A DNA stretch of 64,000 bases from Siphonodentalium dalli (taxonomy: Eukaryota; Mollusca; Scaphopoda; Gadilida; Siphonodentaliidae): contig CP136061.1 of NCBI GenBank assembly GCA_032622095.1, positions 11,299,287-11,363,286 on the forward strand. Direction: 5' to 3'. This document shows positions 1 through 9,320 of this stretch, in pieces. The notes below the pieces were generated by a model that was not told the origin of the DNA, searched no databases, and worked only from the letters and a program-made list of their open reading frames with translations. The first letter of the stretch is position 1, and each line of letters begins with the position of its first letter. The position numbers and the translations under genes were made by a program.

Positions 1-465
1 CGTTCACATTTCACAATCCCGATATATGGTGACCCACATAAGTCACTTGAACAATTATATCTCCTTAACAGTCATATTTATATGGGAATGGCAATCAAGG
101 CATTCACACACTGATATGATAGCCAGGTGTCCTCGAGATCTTAGTCCAACCCACTAGATTGATTGATACATCTCAATATGTAAAACCCAATGATCATCTT
201 TTATCGAACTAATGTTTTTATGATGTTCATGTATCATATTATAACCTCTAATGTATACGCAGTTGTAAATAAATAAATACTTCATTATTGGTGGAACGGA
301 TTAATCGCGATAAACAGAATGACAATTGACAAGGTGAGCCACTACTTATATTCCATGACTGTAATAATCATGTTTTGTGATGCTATTTGAATATACAATT
401 TATGAGAAAACGTATAACACTTTAAGCAAGAGCATTCTCTATTCCCAACAAATATCCACAGCATA
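1..465. other. AT-rich intergenic DNA, no gene seen
   Basis: I see no convincing coding region. The only ORF of note (64 codons on the minus strand, 422-616) crosses two transposon ends and is not credible. The stretch may be the body of the plus-strand Helitron-like element whose 3' end lies at 466-499, in which case its 5' end is outside the window. Confidence 0.5.
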
Positions 466-499
466 CATTAACCTGGGCAACGCCGGGTAACCCTGCTAG
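466..499 (+). mobile_element. Helitron-like 3' terminus, plus strand
   Basis: The sequence ends in CTAG followed by T (CTAG at 496-499). A short GC-rich imperfect hairpin (CCTGG...CCGGG) sits just upstream and reads GGGCAACGCCGGGTA. A subterminal hairpin plus CTRR, inserted before a T, is the established signature of a Helitron 3' end. The 5' end is not identifiable in the window. It abuts the 5' end of an oppositely oriented element at 500-540, so it probably inserted into that element. Confidence 0.55.
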
Positions 500-540
500 T
501 ATATATATATATACGGAAGTCTCAAAATATATAGTATAGA
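500..540 (-). mobile_element. Helitron-like 5' terminus remnant
   Basis: On the minus strand this starts with TC at 540-539, then a run meaning 'TATACTATATATTTTGAGA' and an AT-rich tract. The same terminal block is found at the right ends of the elements at 1221-2173, 2174-2883 and 2884-3917. It is joined directly to the CTAG end of the next element at 541 and cut short on the left by the plus-strand element ending at 499. Confidence 0.55.
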
Positions 541-1220
541 CTAGCAGGTTAGCCCGCCACTGGCGGCATTCGTCCCATGGCTTTGTTCGAAAAAGCAATT
601 GCAACAGGTTCCGCATTCTTTGTTTTTCCTTATTTTTTAACCCGCCCGTACCCGTCCTAATGTCGTAAAATCTCTAACATTGCATTGAATTGAAAACAAA
701 CACTTCCCGTCGTGAAATCTCTGTACGATAACATTGCATTGAATTGAAAACAAACACTTCCCGTCGTGAAATCTCTGTACGATAACATTGCATTGAATTG
801 AAAACAAACGCTTCCCGTCGGGAAATCTCTCTGCATAATATTTCGAGTCTGCCGTACCCGAACAAAAGCTTCCCGTCGTGAAATCAAATCTCTATGCATA
901 ATATTTCGAGCGACAGGATACAGACTCTCGTCATACAGATACGTAGATAGCGAAAACGACGCTCTTTATATAGACACTGCGGAAAACTAACGCTCTTTAT
1001 ATATGAACGCTATTAACCCCGAAGTGCCGATTGCGGTGATTTTGATGATTGGGAAGGGAGAAACGGTGCTCTGAGCTTCTCCAAAACGCGACCACGAATA
1101 TCCCCGTGGGTTTTTACACTTATATACGAAATTTGAGCTCAATCTGTACACGCGTTTTCGATTCTATGAAGTACCCACACGTACATATATATATACGGAA
1201 GTCTCAAATTATATAGTAGA
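541..1220 (-). mobile_element. Non-autonomous Helitron-like element 1 of a head-to-tail run
   Basis: The minus-strand 3' end is at 541: CTAG preceded by a hairpin with CCGCC and GGCGG arms around a 3-base loop, nine bases from CTAG. The minus-strand 5' end (TC) is at 1220-1219, preceded inward by the shared block that reads GGAAGTCTCAAATTATATAG on the plus strand. The interior holds a 54-bp tandem repeat, fragments of the motif TCTGCATAATATTTCGAG, and a conserved subterminal region at about 1060-1180. There is no Rep/helicase coding capacity, so it would have been mobilised in trans. The junction at 1220/1221 lacks the C of CTAG. Confidence 0.6.
675..836. repeat. 54-bp tandem repeat, about three copies
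   Basis: The block beginning TAACATTGCATTGAATTG recurs at 675, 729 and 783, exactly 54 bases apart, and includes TTCCCGTCGTGAAATCTC. The third copy decays near 830. Related single units occur at 1640-1800 and 3470-3620, so the motif is a recurring internal module of this Helitron-like family. It produces two spurious 63-80 codon minus-strand ORFs. Confidence 0.8.
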
Positions 1221-2173
1221 TAGCAGGTTAGCCCGCCACTGGCATGCTTGGTCAGAAACATTACATTTTTATTAAAAAAAAACAAAACAATTTAATAATA
1301 ATTTAATGTTTTTTGAAATTTAATTAATTATTTTTTAAAAATTTTAATTTTAAATTGTTTTAATTAATTTTTTTAATGAATTTTTTGTTTCTGGCGGAAA
1401 AAATGACCCGATGAAATCCCCCCCCCCTTCCTAGGAACGACAGACAACGCATTGTTTGTTTTTCAATGAGATAATTCATGGTACCCGTCCTAAACATCCC
1501 CGTTCCTAGATTAGTCCCCGAATTGACCCGATGAAATCCCCCCTTCCTAGGAACGACAGACAACGCATTGTTTGTTTTTCAATGAGTTAATTCATGGTAC
1601 CCGTCTCCCCCAAAAGAGCGGACAGTCAATTAATCTCGTCGTGAAATCTCTCTGCATAATATTTCGAGCGATAGCGTTGCGTTGAAATCTCTATGCATAA
1701 TATTTCGAGCGATAGCGTTGCGTTGAATTGTAAACAAAGCGCAATTAATCCCGTCGTGAAATCTCTCTGCATAATATTTCGAGCCATAAGGTTGCGTTGA
1801 ATTCTGCCTTTTTAATCTAGATAATTGCATTTCGCGGTTCTCATCCGTATTTCGGACGCATGGGGGTAGTTGTTTAGCAATGTCCATTGCAATAAAGAGC
1901 GTTGATCGGTAATACCTCCGAATATGGTCAATATAAAGATCGTTGATGCCTTAACTCCCAAAGTGGCGTTTGCGGTGATTTTGATGATTGGGAAGGGAGA
2001 ATCGGTGCTCTGAGCTTCTCCAAAACGCGACCACGAATATCCCCGTTGGTTTTTACACTTATATACGAAATTTGAGCTCAATCTGTACACGCGTTTTCGA
2101 TTCTATGAAGTACCCACACATATACACACATACATATATATATATATACGGAAGTCTCAAATTATATAGTAGA
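1221..2173 (-). mobile_element. Non-autonomous Helitron-like element 2 of the run
   Basis: The left end (minus-strand 3') reads TAGCAGGTTAGCCCGCCACT, the same end as element 1 with the first C of CTAG lost and the hairpin partly decayed. The right end (minus-strand TC) is at 2173-2172. The right subterminal 200 bp (about 1970-2170) closely matches that of element 1, including TTTGAGCTCAATCTGTACAC and GATTCTATGAAGTACCCACA. An AT-only tract (1260-1375) and two copies of a block containing TTCCTAGGAACGACAGACAA (about 1428 and 1545) lie in the left half. Confidence 0.6.
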
Positions 2174-2381
2174 CTAGCAGGTTAGCCCGCCACTGGCGGC
2201 AATAGTCAGAAACATGACAATTTTTAAGTTTTAAATAAAAATTTTAATTAATTTAATTTTTTGTTTTTCAATGAGTTAATATTTTGGTTTTTCAATGAGT
2301 TAATTGTGCCTTTTTAATTTTGTTTTTCAATTTTACCTGATTTTTTTTTTCAATGAACCCGCCCATGACACTTCCCGTATT

Positions 2382-2660
2382 TAGCAAGTTTGAGCTCAAT
2401 CGGTTCGAGTCTATAAAGGACACACACATATATATGACACTTCCCGTAGGTAGCAAGTTTGAGCTCAATCGGCATTCCCTGGAATTTTCTAGTCAATATT
2501 TAGCAAGTTTGAGCTCAATCGGTTCGAGTCTATAAAGGACACACTCATATATATGACACTTCCCGTAGGTAGCAAGTTTGAGCTCAATCGGCATTCCCTG
2601 GAATATGACACTTCCCGTAGGTAGCAAGTTTGAGCTCAATCGGCATTCCCTGGAATTTCC
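2382..2660. repeat. Alternating 69/50-bp tandem repeat (119-bp higher-order unit)
   Basis: The motif TAGCAAGTTTGAGCTCAATC starts at 2382, 2451, 2501, 2570 and 2622, giving spacings of 69, 50, 69 and 52. Two alternating tails follow it, one with TTCGAGTCTATAAAGGACAC and one with GGCATTCCCTGGAAT. The array is therefore a 119-bp two-part unit repeated about twice, plus a partial third copy. Confidence 0.8.
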
Positions 2661-2811
2661 CAGTCACCAACGCGGCGTAATTTTGGTACATATATAGAGA
2701 CCAATTGTCCATCGGCTGTCATGTGTAGTAAAGATGTCTTATAAGCCGACATTGCCGTGGGGATGCCCGTTCCTACACGCGTTTTCGATTCTATGAAGTA
2801 CCCACATATAT

Positions 2812-2821
<10 letters not shown>

Positions 2822-2858
<37 letters not shown>
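2822..2858. repeat. (TA)n microsatellite
   Basis: An uninterrupted TA run of about 18 units. The same position in the sister elements at 1180-1195 and 2135-2150 has much shorter TA runs, so this tract expanded after the copies diverged. Confidence 0.9.
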
Positions 2859-2859
<1 letters not shown>

Positions 2860-2883
2860 GGAAGTCTCAAATTATATAGTAGA

Positions 2884-3917
2884 CTAGCATGTTAGCCCGC
2901 CACTGGCGGGATTGGTCCCATGGCTTTGGTCGATCCATTATTTTTTTGTTTTTCAAGGTAACCCCGTACAGGCACGCCGAAAAAAATATTCCCCGTCCAG
3001 AGTTGACAAATAATTATTTTGTTTTTATAAATTTTAAATTGCGGAAAAATTTACCCGATGAAATCCCCCCCTTCCTAGGAACGACAGACAACGCATTCTT
3101 TGTTTTACTTTTTTTTAACCTGCCCGTACCCGTCCTAATGTCAAGGTCAGGTCGGTGACAATTTAACCCGTCCATGACACTTCCCGTAGACACCAAGTTT
3201 GAGCTCAATCGGTCCGAGTCTATAAAGGACACACACATATATATCATTTGTGGGTACCCGTTTCAAGGTGAAGATCACATCGGGCGGAAAAACTTACCCG
3301 ATAAAAATCTCCCCCGTTACTTGGAACTCCTAAGTACGAAATTAAGTACGAAATGTCGCCTCGAGACGGTCAATGGAGCCGTATTTATACTCGTCGTGTA
3401 TATAGACGCTCAGTACGGTCAATGGAGCCGTATTTATACTCGTCGTGTATATAGACGCTCAGTACGATAACATTGTATTGAACTGAAAACAAACGCTTCC
3501 CGTCGTGAAATCATCTCTCTGCATAATATTTCGAGGGATAAAATTGCATTGAATTGAAAACAAACGCCGGCTTCCCGTCGTGAAAATCTCTCTGCATAAT
3601 ATTTCGAGCGACAGGCTACAATCTCTCTGCAGATGCTAATAACGTTGAATGGTAAACAAAACGCTCTTTATAGCGATGCGTCAAAAACAAACGCTCATAA
3701 AATTATGACTTGATTAACCCCCGCCGTGCCTTTGCGGTGATTTGGGAGTGGATAAAGGGTGCTCTGAGCTTCTCCAAAACGCGACCACGGCGGTGTCGGT
3801 GGGATTTTACACTTACATACGAAATTTGAGCTCAATCTGTACACGCATTTTGAATTCTATGAAGTACCCACATATATACATATATATATACGGAGTTCTC
3901 AAAATATATAGTATAGA
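2884..3917 (-). mobile_element. Non-autonomous Helitron-like element 4, last of the run
   Basis: CTAG (minus-strand 3' end) is at 2884-2887 with the CCGCC/GGCGG hairpin. The minus-strand 5' TC is at 3917-3916 and is preceded on the minus strand by A, so this end shows the A|TC boundary expected for Helitron insertion between A and T. The interior contains CCTAGGAACGACAGACAACG (as in element 2), an approximately 65-bp duplication around 3365-3470 (GGTCAATGGAGCCGTATTTA twice), and the TCTGCATAATATTTCGAG module. Confidence 0.6.
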
Positions 3918-3960
3918 TTGGCAGATTCCAGTAGCTTTATAACGGTATATCTGGGGAGAA

Positions 3961-4428
3961 ATCTGATCCTCCGTAGGATAAGGTATCATATAATATGTGA
4001 TCCTCGTCTCAGGAGTCACTCGTGGCTCAATGAAGGCAGGATCATATATCAAAATGAGAGGATATGGTGATCCCATGAAAAGGGGATCACCATATCCTCT
4101 CATTTTGATATGTGATCCTAAAATAAGAAAATATTTTTATTATTATAACGGAGATATTTGAAGAAGGTGTTTTTGACGAAATAACGGAAATATTTGAAAA
4201 GTGTTTTAAAGAGCGTACCCCAAACCTGGCCCAATCCCACCCACCCTATAGAAGAATTTGACTTATATTTCACCAAAGTTGATCTATTGTTGTGTTGTAA
4301 TTTCTCATACAAATCGCCGTTATTTAGTAAAGGTACATTCTTTATAGAGTTATTACCCTTAATATAAAATCACTAAAACAGATCAAGGTCGCATATCAAA
4401 ACCTATGTTATCCTCCGTAGGATCAGAT
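3961..4428. mobile_element. Candidate terminal-inverted-repeat element (MITE-like)
   Basis: ATCTGATCCTCCGTAGGATA at 3961-3980 is perfectly inverted at 4409-4428, a 20-bp inverted repeat enclosing 468 bp. The repeat itself contains the dyad ATCCTCCGTAGGAT. No target-site duplication was found, so the real ends may lie slightly outside. The interior includes a strong hairpin (4038-4119) and no coding sequence. Confidence 0.5.
4038..4119. repeat. Long perfect palindrome / hairpin
   Basis: Arms at 4047-4074 and 4083-4110 are exact reverse complements over 28 bp around an 8-base loop. The pairing extends outward to 37 bp with one mismatch. The sequence could extrude as a cruciform. It lies inside the candidate inverted-repeat element at 3961-4428. 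Confidence 0.9.
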
Positions 4429-4439
4429 ATCGTTTATAG

Positions 4440-4610
4440 TCTACACTCGTGCGCATTAGGTGGCCATCTGTGCTCGCAGGGTTGGTCAGAAACAAATGTT
4501 TTTTAAATTTAATTTATGTTTTTTATTTAATTTTTATTCTAATTGACACGGGCTCGGCGACCCGATAAAATTCGTATCCGGGGCAAGATACACACTAACT
4601 ACCCCCCCCC
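4440..4610. mobile_element. Helitron-like fragments flanking the hAT insertion
   Basis: GGTCAGAAACA near 4483 matches the left subterminal region of elements 2 and 3. At 4545-4596 a piece containing GGGCTCGGCGACCCGATAAA and GTATCCGGGGCAAGATACA matches the 122-bp minisatellite of the Helitron at 6705-7336. This older DNA was the target of the hAT element that begins at 4619. Confidence 0.5.
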
Positions 4611-5556
4611 CCTAAGCCTAGGGCTTCACGGTTTTTCGGTATTTAGTCATACCGCGGTTTTGTTTTTAATACCGTGTAGTCGGTATTGAATTTCTTGAAT
4701 AGTCGGTATACCGCTGCACACTATATTTTCTTTTTTTAGTCTGTTTTACGACAGCAAATGTCCATAAAATACATATTCTGAGGCACTAAAGCGTACCTGT
4801 AAGTTATGAACGAAAGCAAGAACTAACGAGACGAAACGAGAACCAGCGAGATGAAACGAGAACTAGCAACTGTAACGAGTCTCATATGCACTTCAAATTA
4901 GTGTACACAAAGCAATAATTAGACTAGGTCGCCATCCATACAATTACGAAATGTAAACTATACTCTCACAATTGTTTTCGTGCTAATGTTTATCCACTAT
5001 CGAGACACCATGGATAAATACCATTGCTTGGGGACCTTTTTAGTATAATCTGGACTTAAATCCCCCATGGTATAAATTCTTTAGAAAACGAACCAAGAGA
5101 CATATCAATTTGATTCTCGAAATGTAAAAGTTAAAACCACCGCCTGTGACTGAAACAAAACACGTAGATTTAATTTCAAAATCAAACCGCAAAAGGTTAA
5201 CATGTTGTCCTTTCTCGCGGCAAATATGTAATTTACTGTTCAATATTGTGCTTTGTTGTGAAATAAAAATTGTGAACTAATTGTTTGTTTTTTTTATTTT
5301 TGCATAAGCGACGTCAGTAGTACCCCACACATTGTTAAGATCACAAGCGACATGCATTACGTTGTCCTCTTTTCGCGTGTCCGCGTGACACCGCATTCAC
5401 ACGTGAATATTGAATTGTGTACTGCATGTTCCGACGGATCTTAACTAGCAAAATGTTTGGACATTATTCTTGACGGTTTTTAGTCATACCGCGGTATTGA
5501 TTTCAATACCGTAGTCGGTATTGTGAAGGTGGATACCGTGAAGCTCTACCTAAGCC
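4611..5556. mobile_element. hAT-type non-autonomous element with 8-bp target duplications
   Basis: CCTAAGCC occurs at 4611-4618 and 5549-5556, directly flanking a 930-bp element (4619-5548). The termini are inverted: TAGGGCTTCACGG at the left and, on the opposite strand, TAGAGCTTCACGG at the right (12 of 13 match). Inside both ends the inversion continues loosely with ATACCGCGG and CGGTATT motifs. An 8-bp duplication with short TAGGG-type termini is characteristic of the hAT superfamily. No transposase remains; the longest internal ORF (67 codons, 5040-5243 minus) is unremarkable. A GAAACGAGAAC-like short repeat lies at 4820-4880. Confidence 0.8.
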
Positions 5557-5639
5557 CTGACCTAAGTTTCATACATACTATAACAATAATTTTGTAAGAG
5601 TACTATGGCATCCAATAAATCTCCCAGCATAGGAAACCA

Positions 5640-5938
5640 CTCAATGTTCCAGTATATCTCTCTGCAGATGCTAATAACGTTGAATGGTAAACAGACGCTC
5701 TTTATATCGATGCGTCAAAAACAAACGCTCATTAAATAATCACTTGATTAACCCACGCCGTGCCTTTGTGGTGATTTTGGAGTGGATAAAGGGTGCTCAG
5801 AGTTTCTCCAAAACGCCGCGACGACGATTCCCGTGGGATTTTACCTTTAGATAGGTAAGTTTGGTCCCGATCGGTCAACCCGTTTTCGATTCTATGAAGT
5901 ACACATATATATACGGAAGTCTCAAAATATATACATTT
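5640..5938 (-). mobile_element. 5'-side fragment of a Helitron-like element
   Basis: This is a diverged copy of the right part of element 4 (about 3620-3910): both have CTCTCTGCAGATGCTAATAA, GATGCGTCAAAAACAAACGC, GTGGATAAAGGGTGCTC and CGGA(A/G)(T/G)TCTCAAAATATATA in the same order. The terminal TC is missing because another Helitron-like body starts near 5939. Confidence 0.6.
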
Positions 5939-6540
5939 TCATATATATTTTTTAAATTTTTAGCTCCACGCGTTTCAATAAGAAAAATTTGTACTCGGTA
6001 GCTCAACCAGTTTCCGAGATCTGGTCTGCGCATGAAAATTTGTACCCGGCGCAAGATACATTCACATGCCAAATTTCAAGTCGATAGCTCCACCCGTTTC
6101 CGAGATCTCGTCTGCGCATGCGCTGCACGGGCGTCGCACGGGCTCGGCGACCCGATAAAATGTGTACCCGGCGCAAGATACATTCACATAGCATATTTCA
6201 AGTCGATAGCTCCACCCGTTTCCGAGATCTCGTCTGTGCATGCGCTGCACGTGCGTCGCACGGGCTCGGCGACCCGATAAAATTTGTACCCCGCGCAAGA
6301 TACATTCACATAGCAAATTTCAAGTCGATAGCTCCACCCGTTTCCGAGATCTCGTCTGCGCATGCGCTGCACGGGCGTCGCACGGGCTCGCCAATACGAC
6401 AACGACCACCGCCTGGTCAAACTACACACACGTACCAAGTTTCGTCCCGATCGGTCGAGAATCGTAGATTTGTATGAAGTACAACACACACACAAACATA
6501 AATATATAAGAGAGATATGTAAATTAGATAGATTGTATTA
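5939..6540 (-). mobile_element. Helitron-like element with 122-bp minisatellite, left end missing
   Basis: The right part matches the element at 6705-7336: a shared block with CCACCGCCTGGTCAAACTAC, TTCGTCCCGATCGGTCGAGA and a CA/CAAAC-rich tract next to an AT-rich end. The left half consists of minisatellite units. Overlapping ORFs of 65-119 codons on both strands come from the repeat units and are not genes. I could not find a CTAG terminus at the left. Confidence 0.55.
6000..6400. repeat. 122-bp minisatellite, about three and a half copies
   Basis: The anchor AAATTTCAAGTCGATAGCTC (or a one-base variant) recurs with 122-bp spacing at about 6070, 6192 and 6314, preceded by a shortened copy. 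Each unit carries GTTTCCGAGATCTCGTCTGC, the palindromic TGCGCATGCGC-like core, and CGGCGACCCGATAAAA. Confidence 0.85.
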
Positions 6541-6704
6541 AAATATATAGGAGAGATATGTAAATGATGTACACACCATTACTGGTGTTTGTCAAAGTTT
6601 AGTGGGGTATATCAATACTCATTCACGATCATATCATTGAGGTCCGGAGGGTGTGGGCTATCTCTCGAATACAAGGAGTTTCTCAAAATATATAGAAGAG
6701 AAGA
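6541..6704 (-). mobile_element. Truncated Helitron-like 5' end
   Basis: The right end reads TCTCAAAATATATAG then GAAGAGAAGA, directly abutting CTAG at 6705. On the minus strand this gives ...CTAG|TC..., the same head-to-tail junction seen at 541, 2174 and 2884. The rest of this element is missing or unrecognised to the left. Confidence 0.4.
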
Positions 6705-7336
6705 CTAGCCGATGAGCCCGACGTTGTCCGGGCTATTCAAAAACCAAATTTCAAGTCGATAGCTCCAACCCGTTTCCTAGATCTGGTCTGCGCATGCGCG
6801 AAGCTGGCGTCGCACGGGCTCGGCGACCCGATAAAATTCGTATCCGGGGCAAGATACATTCACATAGCAAATTTCAAGTAGATAGCTCCACCCGTTTCCG
6901 AGATCTGGTCTGCGCATGCGCGAGCTGGCGTCGCATGGGCTCGGCGACCCGATAAAATTCGTATCCGGGGCAAGATACATTCACATACCAAATTTCAAGT
7001 CGATAGCTCCACCCGTTTCCGAGATCTCGTCTGCGCATGCGCGAAGCTGGCGTCGCACGGGCTCGGCGACCCGATAAAATTCGTATCCGGGACAAGATAC
7101 ATTCACATACCAAATTTCAAGTCGATAGCTCGACCCATTTCCGAGATCTCGTCTGCGCATGCGCGAAGCGGGCGCCACACGGGATCGCCAATACGACGAC
7201 GTCCACCGCCTGGTCAAACTACACACACGTACCAAGTTTCGTCCCGATCGGTCGAGAATCGTAGATTTGTATAAATGACAAACAAACATACATACAGACA
7301 GACAAACAGAGGTCTTCATAATATATATGAGATAGA
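6705..7336 (-). mobile_element. Complete-looking non-autonomous Helitron
   Basis: The minus-strand 3' end is at 6705: CTAG, preceded by a hairpin with GCCCG and CGGGC arms seven bases away. The minus-strand 5' end is TC at 7336-7335, preceded by A. It begins AT-rich, then has the GTTTGTCTGTCTGTATGTAT-type tract (plus strand 7275-7310) and CGACCGATCGGGACGAAACT, a subterminal style often seen in invertebrate Helitrons. The 632-bp body is mostly a 122-bp minisatellite. There is no coding capacity; ORFs of 67-112 codons are repeat artefacts. Confidence 0.65.
6745..7180. repeat. 122-bp minisatellite inside the Helitron, about four copies
   Basis: CAAATTTCAAGT anchors lie at 6745, 6868, 6989 and 7111 (spacings 123, 121, 122). 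Units contain GCGCATGCGCGAAGCTGGCG and the palindromic GCGCATGCGC. The last copy decays into the element's 5' subterminal region. The same unit, with slightly different variants, forms the array at 6000-6400. Confidence 0.9.
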
Positions 7337-8689
7337 TTACTATATACTATACATATGCATATATTTATTTATCATATGACTCAATCATTATTTACGTTGG
7401 AAAGTATGTCATGAATCAATTTCATATGAACTACTAGTTCATATCACCTTCCCATAATTTGATTGGTTTGTTGACAAAAAGTGTGTTTTGATTGGCTGAA
7501 TGGCAGCCGGTGCCGAGCCGTATCTCTAACTAAATGCAGGTCAAATTCGTGCGCGTCAATCAACGCGATGCCGAAATTCTCGCTATTATAATCTTGAAAT
7601 ATATAGTTTTGGACATTGTTATACGATAAATAGAATATGTAATTCGTATTTATCTAATAAACATACGATATAATGTCACAAACTGAGAACATAATAGCGC
7701 ACTATATCTTTGCGTGCATATTATTTCTGCTAGTTCACCAGGTGTAATTGGGCTTCCGGTGCACTGAAGTGACGTCACATTAACCTTTTGCTGCCGATGT
7801 CATATAGCTATTTAGTGATTTGTGTGCGTTTTGGACATCATAATCAATTTATAGGTGTCATATGATAAATAGAATATGTAATTCGTGTTTCTCTCATATG
7901 ATATTTATAGTAATATTTATAGTAAGAAAGATATATGTTTGAACGCGAGGAATGCCATATCTGTATACAAATATAAATTCCATTGACTATTTTGTATATG
8001 ACATTCCTCACTGTGATGAATTCTTCAATAAACATTTTAAACATATATATATATCCTCCTTTATGGGTGTAGGGACAGGTCTGTGGACGTTAGCGTCATT
8101 AATTATTATCGGATTCTATTTCAAGAAATACCAAGGTGTTACCACGCAAGGTCAATGATCGGAGCTGACGTGGGAAAGTTTGTGGACCCGTTTATCACCA
8201 ACCTGATCTGTGAAACATACGCATTACACGGGGGGGGGGGGGGGTCTGCAAATTGTTTCCGAACACTAGGCGTGGGTGGGTGGGTATTTGGTTCAACAGC
8301 CCGGCTAACACAATTTTTTCCTGTAATCATTTTTCTTCAAAATAATGCGACAAAAGGTTTTAAGAATGTTTCTATTATGTAATAGGTATGAACATAACTC
8401 TTGGTAGAGCTTTTGTGTTCACCATCAGTTAATAATGAGCGATGAAACGAATGGGTAATAAAAAAGGTCAGCTTTCTAAATGTTTCTATCAATGATCTAT
8501 AAATGTACATTGACATGGAAAGGCTCAGGTTTAAATAGTTCTATTAAAAATCTTTTATTCAACCTGATATAAATGAAAACATAACACAATAATGAATTCT
8601 TCAAATATATGTAAACTCTACAAATAAAATTAGACTATTCAAAAAACCATAATAAAATAACACATATTTCAACATTATTCGGTCTAGGA
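7337..8689. other. AT-rich intergenic DNA with a diverged direct repeat
   Basis: No gene is recognisable. A segment containing TTTTGGACAT and GATAAATAGAATATGTAATT occurs twice in direct orientation at about 7610-7660 and 7830-7890. The two overlapping ORFs at 7952-8382 have no recognisable motif, and the second runs through a homopolymer. Confidence 0.6.
8230..8244. repeat. Poly-G tract (15 G)
   Basis: Fifteen consecutive G residues on the plus strand. Similar G/C runs appear at about 12577-12588 and 24667-24680. Length calls here are prone to sequencing error. Confidence 0.85.
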
Positions 8690-9060
8690 TCACCTCTAGA
8701 TGGGAGCTGTCAAATTTGAATGATTTCCGATGAAAACATGGCCACCGGCAGCCATCTTGGAGTTTAATCTTTGAATCACTAAATCTTTAGCACGCCCTAC
8801 AGAGCTTGTCCCTCATCCGATTATCACAAAACTTCATATGAATGCTCGGTGTGAACTCCCGATGGATGCCTATCACTTTTCCCAAAATTCTGATTTTGTA
8901 AAAAAAAACAACATGGCCACCAGAAAATAGTTATTTGAAACAATTTGAAGGGGCTGGTTCCCTATCCCAGAATCGGAAAAAAAATAAAATTAGGGAGTGG
9001 TAGGTACCCATAGGGCGGAAAAAATAAAAAAGCGGCTAGTGTCTGGAAATTACCCGCCAC
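8690..9060. repeat. Probable dispersed repeat with ATGGCCACC modules
   Basis: The block contains AACATGGCCACC twice (about 8735 and 8910), CAGCCATCTTGGAG, and CTCATCCGATTATCACAAAA followed by TTCATATGAATGCTCGGTGT. Wording of this type recurs as a dispersed non-coding repeat in molluscan DNA to my recollection. No second full copy is present in the window, so the call rests on recognition only. Confidence 0.35.
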
Positions 9061-9320
9061 CCCAGTAATGAATAGTGGGCATGGCTTAACCTAGAGCATT
9101 CCAACCATTGTGAGTGAACCGCGCGGACCATAGAGTTATCTCACTTACTATATATTGTTTGATCAAATAAGTATTATGCCACAATCCACGCATTCCACCC
9201 CAACGCAGGCTGCTGTCAGGGCAGAAACACGCAACCGTGATGCTCCGATCATTGAACCCAAACATCCAGAGGTCAAAGACATATGTATAGTTATGCATTA
9301 CATTGTATGTTTGCCAATAT
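9061..9320. other. Intergenic DNA, nothing recognised
   Basis: Short overlapping ORFs on both strands (9086-9298 minus, 9155-9397 plus) have no recognisable motif, and the plus one enters the inverted repeat that starts at 9321. Confidence 0.5.

Larger units (their letters stand above)
2174..2883 (-). mobile_element. Non-autonomous Helitron-like element 3 of the run
   Basis: CTAG (minus-strand 3' end) is at 2174-2177, with an intact CCGCC/GGCGG hairpin behind it. The minus-strand 5' TC is at 2883-2882. Both ends touch neighbouring elements with no intervening base. The interior is a nested tandem array at 2382-2660 and a long (TA)n tract at 2822-2858 next to the 5' end. Confidence 0.6.

Noticed and set aside
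6003-7319. Set of Arg/Cys-rich ORFs of 63-119 codons on both strands
   Set aside because: They repeat every 122 bp with the minisatellite and overlap on opposite strands.
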